DNA of 64,000 nt. Origin: Alteribacter keqinensis (GTDB taxonomy: Bacteria > Bacillota > Bacilli > Bacillales > Salisediminibacteriaceae). Made by a program: the position numbers and the translations under genes. Below, piece by piece: positions 25,818 to 34,699 of the stretch (its first letter is position 1; each line of letters begins with the position of its first letter). Under the pieces are notes generated by a model, which did no database searches, had not been told where the DNA came from, and worked only from the letters and a program-made list of their open reading frames with translations. Location of the stretch: positions 62,001 to 126,000 of the forward strand of contig NZ_RHIB01000003.1 in NCBI RefSeq assembly GCF_003710255.1. Direction: 5' to 3'.

Positions 25818-27114
25818 AGAAGGCCGCTGGCTTGATAAAGGAACCGTTGCTTTTGAAGAAGGACGCGCGGAAACTGACCGTGTCGTAACCCTGAACCCGG
25901 ACCGCACCTACCAGGAGTGGATGGGATTCGGCGGTGCCTTCACCGAAGCAGCAGGCTACAGTTTGTCAAAAGTGTCAGATGAGCACCGGAAAGACATTAT
26001 TAAAGCGTACTTTAACCCGGCTCTTGGACTCGGTTATTCCCTCGGGCGGACGCACATTCACAGCTGCGATTTCGCTCTGGGGAACTACACGTACGTTGAA
26101 GAAAACGACGAAACGCTTAAAACGTTCTCCATCGAACGTGAACAGAAGTACGTGCTGCCTTTTATCAGAGAAGCCGTGGAAGAAGCCGGTCAGCCATTAA
26201 CGCTCCTTGCTTCACCGTGGAGTCCGCCGGGTTGGATGAAAACGACCGGAGAAATGAATCACGGGGGCAAATTAAAGCCGGAATACGCCGGACTCTGGGC
26301 TGAGTACTATGCAAAATACATTGAAGCGATGGAAGCAGAAGGCATTCCAATCTGGGGTGTGAGCGTGCAGAATGAGCCGGCAGCGAAGCAGGTTTGGGAT
26401 TCGTGCCTTTACACAGCAGAAGAGGAGCGGGATTTTATTAAGGATCATCTCGGTCCGACGCTGGCACGTCATCAGATGGGTGATAAAAAAATCATCATCT
26501 GGGATCACAACCGTGACATCATCGTGGAACGTGCGGAAACGGTTCTTTCAGACCCTGAAGCTGCCCAGTACGTATGGGGTACAGGGAACCACTGGTATGT
26601 ATCCGAGGAATTTGAAAATCTCTCTGTCGTTCATGAAAAATTCCCTGACAAGCATCTTTTGTTTACGGAAGGGTGCATCGAAGGGGGCGTCCAGCTTGGT
26701 GCCTGGCACACAGGGGAGCGGTATGCCCGCAACATTATCGGTGACATGAACAACTGGCTTGAGGGCTTTATTGACTGGAACCTTGTGCTCGACGAAAAAG
26801 GAGGGCCGAACCACGTAGGAAACTACTGTGATGCTCCTGTAATCGTCGATACAAAGAACGATGAAGTTCACTATAACAGTTCGTATTACATGATCGGCCA
26901 TTTCAGTAAGTTTATTAAACCCGGCGCCCGCCGGATTCATCTTGAGAAGCAGGTGGACGGACTGTCCATGACCGCTTTTAAAAATGAAGATGGTTCCATT
27001 GTGTTTGTCGTACTGAATGAAACCGAAGAGGATGTTTCCTTTTCCCTGCAGATTGACAGTCAGTCTGCCGATGTTGTAAGTACGAAGCGGTCCATTGGAA
27101 CCTATTTGATTTAG
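25777..27114 (+). CDS. GH30 family beta-glycosidase
   Basis: A 445-residue family-30 enzyme: QEWMGFGGAFTEAAGYSL, SPWSPPGWMKT, acid/base E200 in SVQNEPA and nucleophile E298 in LFTEGC, with the C-terminal beta-sandwich region KPGARRIHLEK. No signal peptide. AAGGAG precedes the ATG, which lies inside the GH1 gene. GH30 members of this bacterial type include glucosylceramidase-like beta-glucosidases and beta-1,6-glucanases. With a beta-glucan phosphorylase next to it, removal of beta-1,6 side glucose from imported laminarin fragments is an attractive guess. Confidence 0.9.
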   Translation: MKKTMRLVQSARDEEGRWLDKGTVAFEEGRAETDRVVTLNPDRTYQEWMGFGGAFTEAAGYSLSKVSDEHRKDIIKAYFNPALGLGYSLGRTHIHSCDFALGNYTYVEENDETLKTFSIEREQKYVLPFIREAVEEAGQPLTLLASPWSPPGWMKTTGEMNHGGKLKPEYAGLWAEYYAKYIEAMEAEGIPIWGVSVQNEPAAKQVWDSCLYTAEEERDFIKDHLGPTLARHQMGDKKIIIWDHNRDIIVERAETVLSDPEAAQYVWGTGNHWYVSEEFENLSVVHEKFPDKHLLFTEGCIEGGVQLGAWHTGERYARNIIGDMNNWLEGFIDWNLVLDEKGGPNHVGNYCDAPVIVDTKNDEVHYNSSYYMIGHFSKFIKPGARRIHLEKQVDGLSMTAFKNEDGSIVFVVLNETEEDVSFSLQIDSQSADVVSTKRSIGTYLI

Positions 27115-27132
27115 CAGGCTGGAGGTTACAAC

Positions 27133-30100
27133 ATGTATAGATTAACAAACGACCATGACTTTAAACTGGAAGGGTTTCAGCAGAAGCCTCCGTTTTCGAG
27201 CTTTCTTCCAGGCATTGCCGGAGTTCGCGGCATCCCGATGTGGGGGTTTTACGTTAACCGCGGGCAGGGCATTGCAAGCTTCGGGGTAAAAGACAAAGAT
27301 CACGCCATGACAGAGTTTTTCCCTGCAGATAAAGCGTATCAATATACAGGAACCCATGGCTTCAGAACGTTTCTGAAGCTGCGCCGGAACGGGGAAGACA
27401 CGTTTGTTGAACCTTTCGCCGCTTCAGGGGCTGAGGAGACGATGACGATCTCTGAAAACCGCCTCGCTCTTACGTGGAACGACCCGTCAGAGGAGCTCTC
27501 AGTTAACGTATCGTATGTGAGTCTGCCGGATTCTCCTCTGGCCGGGCTCATTCGCCATGTGACGATAAAAAATGAAGGCAAAGAAGCGGTTCGTATTGAA
27601 GGCGTGGACGGTCTGCCGGTGATTTTTCCGAGCGGAGTGCCGAACCAGGCCTACAAGGAGCTTGGAAATACGCTGAAAAGCTGGTTTGATGTTGTGAACC
27701 TTGAAGCTGACGTTCCTTTTTACAAGCTTCGGGGAAGTGTGGAAGACACATCTGAAGTCCGTGAAATCACAGAAGGTAATTTTTACACGGGACGCCTGTA
27801 TTACCGCGGTGAAGACAGGGTCGTGTCCCCGATCGTGGACCGTGATGTTCTGTTCGGAGAAGAGACGTCTCTGAAGGCTCCTGTTTTATTTCAGCAGGAA
27901 GCGCTGGACACGATTCAGAAAAAGACCGAGTATACAACGAATAAAGTGTCAGGGGGGTTTACGCCTTTTGACGTGGAACTCGCACCGGATGAGGAAATTG
28001 AGCTTTTCTCCGTTATCGGACACGGCAGCTCCGTCGACGTGGTGAATACGTTCGCGTCAGCTCTTTCTGTTGATAAGCTGAGAGAGTTGCAGGAGCGGGC
28101 CGTTCATATTACCGGTGATTTAACAGACACGGTGAAAACAGCGTCGGCTTCTTCCCTCTTTGATGCATACACGCGTCAGGCTTTTCTCGATAACGGCCTC
28201 CGCGGAGGGTTTCCGAAGGTGTTTGAAGGAGAAAACGGACACAAAGTCTATTATGTGTATTCTAGAAAGCACGGGGATCTGGAACGGGACTACAATTTCT
28301 TTTCCCTCAGTCCCACCTACTATTCCCAGGGGAACGGGAACTACCGGGATGTTAACCAGAACCGGCGCTGCGATGTGTTTTTCGAGCCGAAGGTGGAAGA
28401 TTACAATGTCCGGCTTTTCATGAACCTTATTCAGCTTGACGGGTATAATCCCCTGTCGGTAAAGGGGGTCCGCTTTCAGCTGGACAACCTTGATGAAATA
28501 GATTTCAGCGCCTGGGTTAACGCAGGGGATCTTGAGAAGGTAAAGGGGATGTTCGCTTCTTCGTTTACACCGGGAGAGATTATCCACGCACTTGAGAAGG
28601 AAGACATCTCTCTGAAAACGGATGCCGAGTCCTTTCTAACCGAGGTGATCACCCGCTCGAGTGAGCAGTTTGAAGCGGCGTTCGGTGAAGGGTTCTGGAT
28701 GGATCATTGGACGTACAATCTGGATCTGATCGATGCTTATTTAGCTGTTTATCCGGACCGGGAGCAGTCGTTCTTCTTTGAGCGCCCGTACCGGTTCTTC
28801 GAAAGTGCCGTCAGAGTCAAGAGCCGCGCTGAGAAATACTTGGTGAAAAACGGTGACCTGAGGCAGTACAAGGCGATTGAGCACGATGAACAGAAGACGG
28901 CAAAACAGAATAAGTCGGGCGGCACGCCTTGGATCCGCACCGGTCAGGGTGACGGGGAGATTTACGAGACGAACCTTTATTCCAAGCTTCTGCTTCTTGC
29001 GGCTGTTAAGACAACCACGCTGGCACCGTACGGCATGGGTGTTGAGATGGAAGGGGACAAACCGGGCTGGAATGATTCCCTTAACGGTCTGCCGGGCATG
29101 CTCGGGGCGAGTACGTCGGAGCTTTATGAGCTTAAGCGTCTGCTTAACCAGTTGTCCGCTGTTTCAGGCGAAAAAAGCGTACGTCTGCCTGCAGAAATCG
29201 AGCCGTTCTTTACCAATGTTGGGCGTCTGCTGAGTTCAGAGAAGGACGAATCAGATACAGCTGAGATGATGGCCCACTGGCATCATGTTTCTTCCCTCCG
29301 CGAGACGTACCGGGATACGATTTACCGGGGAATCCGCGGGGATGAGATGGCGCTTTCCACTGAGGAAACGGAAGAGCTTCTTGACCTGTTGCACGGCGAA
29401 GTGGACCGGGGCATCCGGGCTGTTGAGCATCTGACCGACCCGCTGCCGCCGACGTATATTTACTTTGAACCGAGTGAAAAGATTGAAGGCGTCAGTGTTG
29501 ATGTTGCGAATCTCACATTAATTCCGAAGCCGGTCGCTCCGTTTTTGGAAGGTGTTGTGAAAAAGATGAAGCTGACGGAGAGGCGGGAAGATGCTGCCCA
29601 GCTTTACAAACATGTGAGACAATCACCGATCTTTGATGAAAAGTTGAAGATGTATAAAACGTCTATGTCAATCGCAGATGAGCCGAATGAACTTGGAAGA
29701 GCAAAATCGTTTACACCGGGATGGCTTGAAAATGAATCGGTCTTTCTTCATATGGAGTACAAGTATTTACTTGCGACCCTCCAGGCCGGTTTGTATGATG
29801 ACTTTTTCAAAGATATGAAGACGGCACTTGTGCCATTTCTGGATCCTGCGGTTTACGGAAGAAGTCCGCTTGAGAACTCATCGTTCATTGCCAGCAGTGC
29901 GAATCCGAATCCCGCGTTGCACGGCAGAGGCTTTGTTGCGCGTCTCAGCGGATCGACCATTGAGCATTTGAACATGTGGGTCACGATGATGGCAGGGAAA
30001 AAGCCGTTTCGTCTGGAAGACGGCGAGCTTGTGTGCGAGCTCGATCCGGTTCTGCCTGAGTGGATGTTTACAGAAGACGGCGAGCTGTCGTTCACGTTCC

Positions 30101-30297
30101 TCGGATCTACGGTTGTGACCTATCTGAATGAGAAGAAAGCAGATACTTTTGGTGAAAAAGGCGTCAGACCGGTTCTGTTTGAGGTAGAATGGAATCATGG
30201 TGAACAAGAGACGGTTGAATCCGGCCGATTGGCGGGCAGACTGGCTGAAGCCCTCCGGGAAGGAAACCTGAAGCGGATCAACGTTCGACTAGGATAA
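27133..30297 (+). CDS. GH94/GH161-like beta-glucan oligosaccharide phosphorylase
   Basis: A 1054-residue cytosolic protein. The N-terminal beta-sandwich begins GIPMWGFYVNRGQGIASFGV; an (alpha/alpha)6 barrel follows. KPGWNDSLNGLPGMLGAS aligns with the GDWNDGMN catalytic motif of GH94 phosphorylases and puts the likely general acid at D648. The length and N-terminus resemble GH161 beta-1,3-oligoglucan phosphorylases more than the ~800-residue cellobiose phosphorylases. It would release glucose-1-phosphate from imported beta-glucan oligosaccharides. Family assignment rests on memory of these motifs, so an unrelated linkage (beta-1,2 or beta-1,6) is possible. It is 18 nt behind GH30. Confidence 0.72.
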   Translation: MYRLTNDHDFKLEGFQQKPPFSSFLPGIAGVRGIPMWGFYVNRGQGIASFGVKDKDHAMTEFFPADKAYQYTGTHGFRTFLKLRRNGEDTFVEPFAASGAEETMTISENRLALTWNDPSEELSVNVSYVSLPDSPLAGLIRHVTIKNEGKEAVRIEGVDGLPVIFPSGVPNQAYKELGNTLKSWFDVVNLEADVPFYKLRGSVEDTSEVREITEGNFYTGRLYYRGEDRVVSPIVDRDVLFGEETSLKAPVLFQQEALDTIQKKTEYTTNKVSGGFTPFDVELAPDEEIELFSVIGHGSSVDVVNTFASALSVDKLRELQERAVHITGDLTDTVKTASASSLFDAYTRQAFLDNGLRGGFPKVFEGENGHKVYYVYSRKHGDLERDYNFFSLSPTYYSQGNGNYRDVNQNRRCDVFFEPKVEDYNVRLFMNLIQLDGYNPLSVKGVRFQLDNLDEIDFSAWVNAGDLEKVKGMFASSFTPGEIIHALEKEDISLKTDAESFLTEVITRSSEQFEAAFGEGFWMDHWTYNLDLIDAYLAVYPDREQSFFFERPYRFFESAVRVKSRAEKYLVKNGDLRQYKAIEHDEQKTAKQNKSGGTPWIRTGQGDGEIYETNLYSKLLLLAAVKTTTLAPYGMGVEMEGDKPGWNDSLNGLPGMLGASTSELYELKRLLNQLSAVSGEKSVRLPAEIEPFFTNVGRLLSSEKDESDTAEMMAHWHHVSSLRETYRDTIYRGIRGDEMALSTEETEELLDLLHGEVDRGIRAVEHLTDPLPPTYIYFEPSEKIEGVSVDVANLTLIPKPVAPFLEGVVKKMKLTERREDAAQLYKHVRQSPIFDEKLKMYKTSMSIADEPNELGRAKSFTPGWLENESVFLHMEYKYLLATLQAGLYDDFFKDMKTALVPFLDPAVYGRSPLENSSFIASSANPNPALHGRGFVARLSGSTIEHLNMWVTMMAGKKPFRLEDGELVCELDPVLPEWMFTEDGELSFTFLGSTVVTYLNEKKADTFGEKGVRPVLFEVEWNHGEQETVESGRLAGRLAEALREGNLKRINVRLG

Positions 30298-30317
30298 ACG
30301 TGTTTGGGGGAATCAGC

Positions 30318-30962
30318 ATGATAACAGGAAACAGACTGGTAAATTGGATTTACCGCGGGTTAGAGGTGTTTGTAAAGATAGCGGCACTGAATGTGATGTG
30401 GATGGTATTCACGGTGTTGGGTGCAGGTGTTCTCGGATTTTTTCCGGCGAGCGCCGCTCTCCTTTCCGTGATCCGGAAATGGATGATGGAGGGCATTGAT
30501 ACGTCTGTGCCCCGGACATTTTTTGCGAGCTACAAAAAGGAATTCGTGAAGGCGAATGTGCTCGGGTACGCCGCCTTGCTTTACGGATTTGTGCTGTTTA
30601 CAAACTATCAATTTATGCTCAGTGCCGATGGAATCGTCCAGCTCCTTATAGTAATTGGGCTGATCATTCTGGGCACGCTGTTCTTCCTGACGGTCACCTT
30701 CTTATTTCCGGCCATCGTTCACTTCGATCTTCCGGTGCTTAAAGTGGTGAAGGTGGCGTTCCTGTTCGGGATGACGCATTTCTACCTGGCGATCCTTGCA
30801 GGGATCGGGCTGACCGTAACCTATCATATTGTTTTGTTCTTCCCCGGCATTTTCATGTGGTTTGTCCCGAGTTTGACAGGCATTATCCTCATGCCCGCAG
30901 CCTACAAGGCGTTTCAGAAGTTTTCACGTGAAACAACGGCTGATGAGGCTGTTAAGGTATAG
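30318..30962 (+). CDS. DUF624 (YesL-like) membrane protein
   Basis: A 214-residue protein with about five membrane helices and the family start NWIYRGLEVFVKIAALNVMWMVFTVLGAGVLGFFPASAA (quoted in part as seen at residues 8-46). GGGGGAA places the start at ATG 30318 rather than the upstream GTG at 30300. It is the last gene of the third sugar operon, just as another DUF624 gene accompanies the second locus. Function unknown. Confidence 0.85.
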   Translation: MITGNRLVNWIYRGLEVFVKIAALNVMWMVFTVLGAGVLGFFPASAALLSVIRKWMMEGIDTSVPRTFFASYKKEFVKANVLGYAALLYGFVLFTNYQFMLSADGIVQLLIVIGLIILGTLFFLTVTFLFPAIVHFDLPVLKVVKVAFLFGMTHFYLAILAGIGLTVTYHIVLFFPGIFMWFVPSLTGIILMPAAYKAFQKFSRETTADEAVKV

Positions 30963-30975
30963 GGGCGGACGAAAT

Positions 30976-31018
30976 GAAATGACCTTTCCTTTGTGAAAAG
31001 GAGAGGTCATTTTTTTTG
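30976..31018 (+). terminator. Terminator of the beta-glucan operon
   Basis: AATGACCT-CCTTT pairs with AAAGG-AGGTCATT, followed by T7. Confidence 0.85.
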
Positions 31019-31105
31019 TTTTATAAAAAAATCTGATCCTTTTCTGCATCAGTGGGCCCGGAAATTGCAAAAGTTGAGATTTATATAGAGAATCAATTCT
31101 ATTAA

Positions 31106-31456
31106 TTATTTACGCAAAATCTTCTCCATCGCTTTTCCTTTAGCCAGTTCATCGACGAGCTTATCGAGATAGCGGATTTCCTGCATCGTCGGTTCTTCGA
31201 TGTTTTCCACACGGACCCCGCAGACGACACCTTTGATTAATGATCGCGAAGGATTCATTTCCGGGGCTTCAGCAAAAAAGGTCTCAAAATCTGTCTGTTT
31301 TTCCAGCTGCTCTTCCAATCCGTCCTGGCTGTATCCTGTCAGCCAGCGGATGATTTCATCGACTTCTGTTTTCGTACGCCCTTTTTTCTCCGCTTTATTA
31401 ATATAATGGGGATAGACACTTGCAAAACTCATTGTATAGATCCGGTGTTTGGCCAT
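31106..31456 (-). CDS. DUF2200 family protein
   Basis: A 116-residue cytosolic protein recognised as DUF2200 ([36 protein letters not shown]). The function is unknown. A GGAGG-type site precedes the ATG at 31456. It stands alone between the third and fourth sugar loci. Confidence 0.8.
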   Translation of the reverse strand: MAKHRIYTMSFASVYPHYINKAEKKGRTKTEVDEIIRWLTGYSQDGLEEQLEKQTDFETFFAEAPEMNPSRSLIKGVVCGVRVENIEEPTMQEIRYLDKLVDELAKGKAMEKILRK

Positions 31457-31551
31457 CGTTCCCCCTCCTTTATTTGATTTGCTTAATCATATCACGGAAA
31501 AAGGATTTATTAAAAATAGAATAAGTGCCGCTTCATTTTTATGATAGAATA

Positions 31552-31566
31552 ATTGGAATTTCCAAT
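31552..31566. promoter_or_regulatory. Inverted repeat before namZ, candidate MurR operator
   Basis: ATTGGAA-T-TTCCAAT, a 15-bp perfect inverted repeat just after a -10-like TATGAT (31540-31545). The regulator is a guess: the RpiR-type MurR at 40727 is the only regulator in the locus. Confidence 0.45.
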
Positions 31567-31584
31567 ATGAAAGGGGATTTCTTC

Positions 31585-32721
31585 ATGATCCAGACAGGAC
31601 TTGAGCGTTTTTTAAAAGAGCATCTGATCATGCTGAAAGGAAAGAACTTCGGCCTCATGGCCAACCATACATCAGTGACATCCTCTTTGAAGCACAGCGT
31701 CGATGCGCTGCAGGAGAGAGGGTTCACTCCGGCACGGATTTTTTCTCCGGAGCACGGATTTCGCGGAAAGGTAAAGGCGGAGCGTGAGGTAGGCTCGTCC
31801 GTCGATGAAGGGACGGGAATTCCCATTGAAAGTCTGTTTCCCTTTGACGAATCCCGGTTTTTCGAAGCAACAGCGGAGCTGGGTCTGCTTCTTTTTGATA
31901 TGCAAGATATCGGGGCCCGGTTTTATACATATATCGACCTGATCGCCTATGGTTTGAGGGCGTCGAAGGAACACGGCATTCCCTTTATCATCCTCGACCG
32001 GCCGAACCCGGTTGGCGGGATAATTGCGGAAGGACCGTTATCCAGGCAGGGCGTTGCTGCTTCCTTTTCCCCAAGTGGCCTCCCGGTGAGACACGGTCTG
32101 ACAGTAGGGGAGATCGCAATGGAGCTGAATCAAACCATCGGCGGGAGGCTCGAAGTCATCACCATGAAGGGATGGGAGCGGGACATGCATTATAAAGAAA
32201 CCGGACTGCCGTGGGTACCGCCGTCACCGAATGCCAATGTCATGGAGATGCCTCGGTTTTATTATGGACTGGCCCTTCTGGACAGCATCAATCTCTCCCT
32301 CGGGGCAGGGACGGACAAGCCTTTTCGGCAGTTAGGTGCGCCGTGGCTTGACGCTGGGAAGGTAATCCGGAGGCTGGCTGATAGAAAGATAGAGGATGTG
32401 GCACTGGAAGCTGTCACATTCACGCCCACACAGGGAGATTACGAGAATGAGAGATGTGAGGGTGTGAGAATTCGTCCGGTGAGTGAAAGCTGGAATGCGA
32501 TGATACTGGCGGGACAAATTTTTGAGGTTTTGAGATCCGAACAACCATCGTTTGTTTCATGGAAAAATAAGGATGATCGGTATTGGTCAGACTTCATCTA
32601 TGGGACAGATGGTTTGCGACTTTCCTATAATCAGGGAAATTCCGTCACTGCCCTGTTTTGCCACGATTCCCTGCAGTCCCAGGCGTTCCTCGATTTTCAG
32701 GCAAAAAAACTGTATACATGA
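31585..32721 (+). CDS. namZ: Exo-beta-N-acetylmuramidase, NamZ/DUF1343 (GH171) family
   Basis: A 378-residue protein of the DUF1343/NamZ family: LMANHTSVTSS, FSPEHGFRG, DMQDIGARFYTYIDLIAYGL, ILDRPNPVGG and PWVPPSPNANVMEM. NamZ of B. subtilis removes MurNAc from the non-reducing end of peptidoglycan glycans. That enzyme is exported, but this one has no signal peptide (MIQTGLERFLKEHLIMLKG), so it should act on imported fragments. AAAGGGGA 8 nt upstream selects ATG 31585 over an ATG at 31567. First gene of the muramic-acid locus. Confidence 0.88.
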   Translation: MIQTGLERFLKEHLIMLKGKNFGLMANHTSVTSSLKHSVDALQERGFTPARIFSPEHGFRGKVKAEREVGSSVDEGTGIPIESLFPFDESRFFEATAELGLLLFDMQDIGARFYTYIDLIAYGLRASKEHGIPFIILDRPNPVGGIIAEGPLSRQGVAASFSPSGLPVRHGLTVGEIAMELNQTIGGRLEVITMKGWERDMHYKETGLPWVPPSPNANVMEMPRFYYGLALLDSINLSLGAGTDKPFRQLGAPWLDAGKVIRRLADRKIEDVALEAVTFTPTQGDYENERCEGVRIRPVSESWNAMILAGQIFEVLRSEQPSFVSWKNKDDRYWSDFIYGTDGLRLSYNQGNSVTALFCHDSLQSQAFLDFQAKKLYT

Positions 32722-32761
32722 CTGGGTAAAAAAGACTATCCACACTCACTCCTATTCGTCT

Positions 32762-32813
32762 ATTGTAAAATTGTTTCAATATTCTTAAAATTTAGTTGAA
32801 ACAAAATTACAAT
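32762..32813. promoter_or_regulatory. Long inverted repeat between namZ and the GHL10 gene
   Basis: ATTGTAAAATTGTTTCAA (32762-32779) and TTGAAACAAAATTACAAT (32796-32813) pair at 16 of 18 positions around a 16-nt spacer. It is not followed by a T run in a terminator position, and ends 15 bp before the next start codon. Candidate binding site for a dimeric regulator. Confidence 0.5.
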
Positions 32814-32828
32814 ATCAGGAGGGATTGG

Positions 32829-34328
32829 ATGAAACAGTTATTCCGTTCGATGGGGTTAACAGGGTTACTCGTCATTTTTCTTATAGGCTCACTGGCTCCG
32901 GCAGCACCGATGAGTGCCGAGGCGTCTGAGGAAGAAGATCCGTTTACACGGGCCTTTTGGGTACAGGCCTTTGAGGATGGGCTGAAATCACCGGAACAGG
33001 TGGATCAGCTTCTGGCGGATGTGGAAGCAGCGAACATGAACACGATTGTGGCACAGGTAGTACGGAGACACGATGCTTACTTTAACAGCTCCTACTTACC
33101 ATTTACAGAGGATCCGAACATGACAGAAGGGTTCGATGCCCTTCAGTACTTAATTGATGGGGCAAAAGACAAAGGAATTGAGATTCACGCGTGGATTGTA
33201 TTAGGACCGATGTGGCACCCGATCTACGGAGGAGCTCCGGAAGCAGAGGAGCACATTTACAACCAGTACGGACCAGATGCGACGGACGACGAAACATGGG
33301 TGACGAAGGACTACAATGGTGCAGTAGCCAACCGAATGCAGCCGTACCTCGACTTCGGCCACCCGGAGGCGAGAGAGCACGCGATTAACATGGTGAAAGA
33401 TATTGTAAGCGGTTACGATGTTGACGGGATCCATGTTGACTATATCCGCTATCAGGAAGACGGCAAAGGATACAACCCGACTTCACTTGCCCGCTTCCAG
33501 GAGGAAACCGGCCGTACTGACCGTCCTCTTGCAAACGATGCCGAGTGGATTGAATGGAAAACACACCAGATTGACACGCTGATGAAACGGATTTACTTAG
33601 AAACTATGAATCTGGATATGAACGTTGACGTAACGGCGGCTGTTTTATCATGGGGCTTTGACGACCCGAGAGAAAATGATTTCACAGACCTGGATCCGGT
33701 CCAGCGGGCACACCAGAATTGGGAAAAGTGGCTTCAGGAAGGCTACCTTGATTTTGCCTATGTAATGAACTATGACCCGGAAGCGACGCCTGGAAGAGGC
33801 GAGCGCTATGATCAGTGGATCGAGTATCAGAAAGATCTTGAGCGCACGAGGGGCATGATCATCGGGCCGGCTCTTTACCTGAACTCGATTCCGGACAGCC
33901 TGAAGCAGATCAAGCGTGCGATTGAGCCTTCTCCAAGCGGAAACATAGCTGAAGGAGTCAGCCCGTACGTATACAACGTATGGAGCAATGACAACCGTCC
34001 GTTTGCGGACCTCCTTGCAGCTCTGACGGTTCCGAATGAGGACAATGACTTTGAAGCGCCGTTTACGGAGAAAGTAGAGCCGTTCCCAACGCCTTGGAAG
34101 GACGAGCCTGTGGGTCACCTGTTGGGCAGCTATTCTTCTGACTTATCAGGAGAAAAAGTGGTTGTTACGAGAGGAGTAAGAGGCGAGGAAGTGGCCGTCG
34201 GTAAAATTGACGGATCTGGCATTGCCGGGTTTACTGATCTTGAGCCGGGCAACTACTTTGTCCACGTGGATGGAGAGTCCACCCGTGTTCAGGTGAAAAA
34301 AGGATCAGTGACGGCGTTCGAACAGTAA
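32829..34328 (+). CDS. Secreted GHL10/DUF187 glycosidase, DigH/YngK-like
   Basis: A 499-residue exported protein. The signal peptide (LFRSMGLTGLLVIFLIGSLA) probably ends near MSAEA. It is followed by a glycosyl-hydrolase-like TIM barrel with FWVQAFEDGLKSPEQVDQLL, GIEIHAWIVLGPMW, VDGIHVDYIRYQ and FAYVMNYDPEA. A C-terminal beta-domain with VVVTRGVRGEEVAVG runs from about residue 435. E. coli DigH of this family cuts peptidoglycan glycans that lack stem peptides. In this locus it would produce the fragments that the ABC importer takes up. AGGAGGGATTGG precedes the ATG. Confidence 0.8.
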   Translation: MKQLFRSMGLTGLLVIFLIGSLAPAAPMSAEASEEEDPFTRAFWVQAFEDGLKSPEQVDQLLADVEAANMNTIVAQVVRRHDAYFNSSYLPFTEDPNMTEGFDALQYLIDGAKDKGIEIHAWIVLGPMWHPIYGGAPEAEEHIYNQYGPDATDDETWVTKDYNGAVANRMQPYLDFGHPEAREHAINMVKDIVSGYDVDGIHVDYIRYQEDGKGYNPTSLARFQEETGRTDRPLANDAEWIEWKTHQIDTLMKRIYLETMNLDMNVDVTAAVLSWGFDDPRENDFTDLDPVQRAHQNWEKWLQEGYLDFAYVMNYDPEATPGRGERYDQWIEYQKDLERTRGMIIGPALYLNSIPDSLKQIKRAIEPSPSGNIAEGVSPYVYNVWSNDNRPFADLLAALTVPNEDNDFEAPFTEKVEPFPTPWKDEPVGHLLGSYSSDLSGEKVVVTRGVRGEEVAVGKIDGSGIAGFTDLEPGNYFVHVDGESTRVQVKKGSVTAFEQ

Positions 34329-34345
34329 ACGTGAGAGAAGTGGGG

Positions 34346-34386
34346 CGGCTTATGAGGTGGAAGGATACCTTGTGAGCCGTTTTTTG
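34346..34386 (+). terminator. Terminator after the GHL10 gene
   Basis: CGGCTTATGAGGT pairs with ACCTTGTGAGCCG over 13 bp (three G-U pairs), followed by T6. Confidence 0.8.
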
Positions 34387-34452
34387 CAACAGGGAAGCTG
34401 GGGTTTGGGGGCGCGGGCGTATGTATGTGTCGGGTTGTGTCGTATTTTGCAG

Positions 34453-34560
34453 AATGACCGATATATTCAGTAAATTGACGGAAAAATGCCCAAAAACGAC
34501 TGATAAAAGCACTAAAACGACGGATAAACCGGGAAAAACGACCGATAAAACAAAAACACT
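34453..34560. repeat. 21-bp periodic array, ACGACNGATAAA type, five units
   Basis: The trinucleotide GAC recurs at 34456, 34477, 34498, 34519 and 34540, exactly 21 bp apart. The last three units share AAACGAC(T/G/C)GATAAA with variable AC-rich fillers. The array lies between the GHL10 terminator and murQ. Confidence 0.75.
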
Positions 34561-34699
34561 TCTCAAACTATAATTATCGGACAATTTCAAAAATTTACTT
34601 GCTTTTAATTTGAAATTTAGTTACATTTAAAATATTAAATTACTGAAATATTATTTCGTTATCTGAGAAGGTAATTCCTGATGAAATTTGGTGATGAGC

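Noticed and set aside
34453-34560. CRISPR array
   Set aside because: The 21-bp period leaves no room for repeat-plus-spacer units, the repeats are poorly conserved and there are no cas genes in the window.
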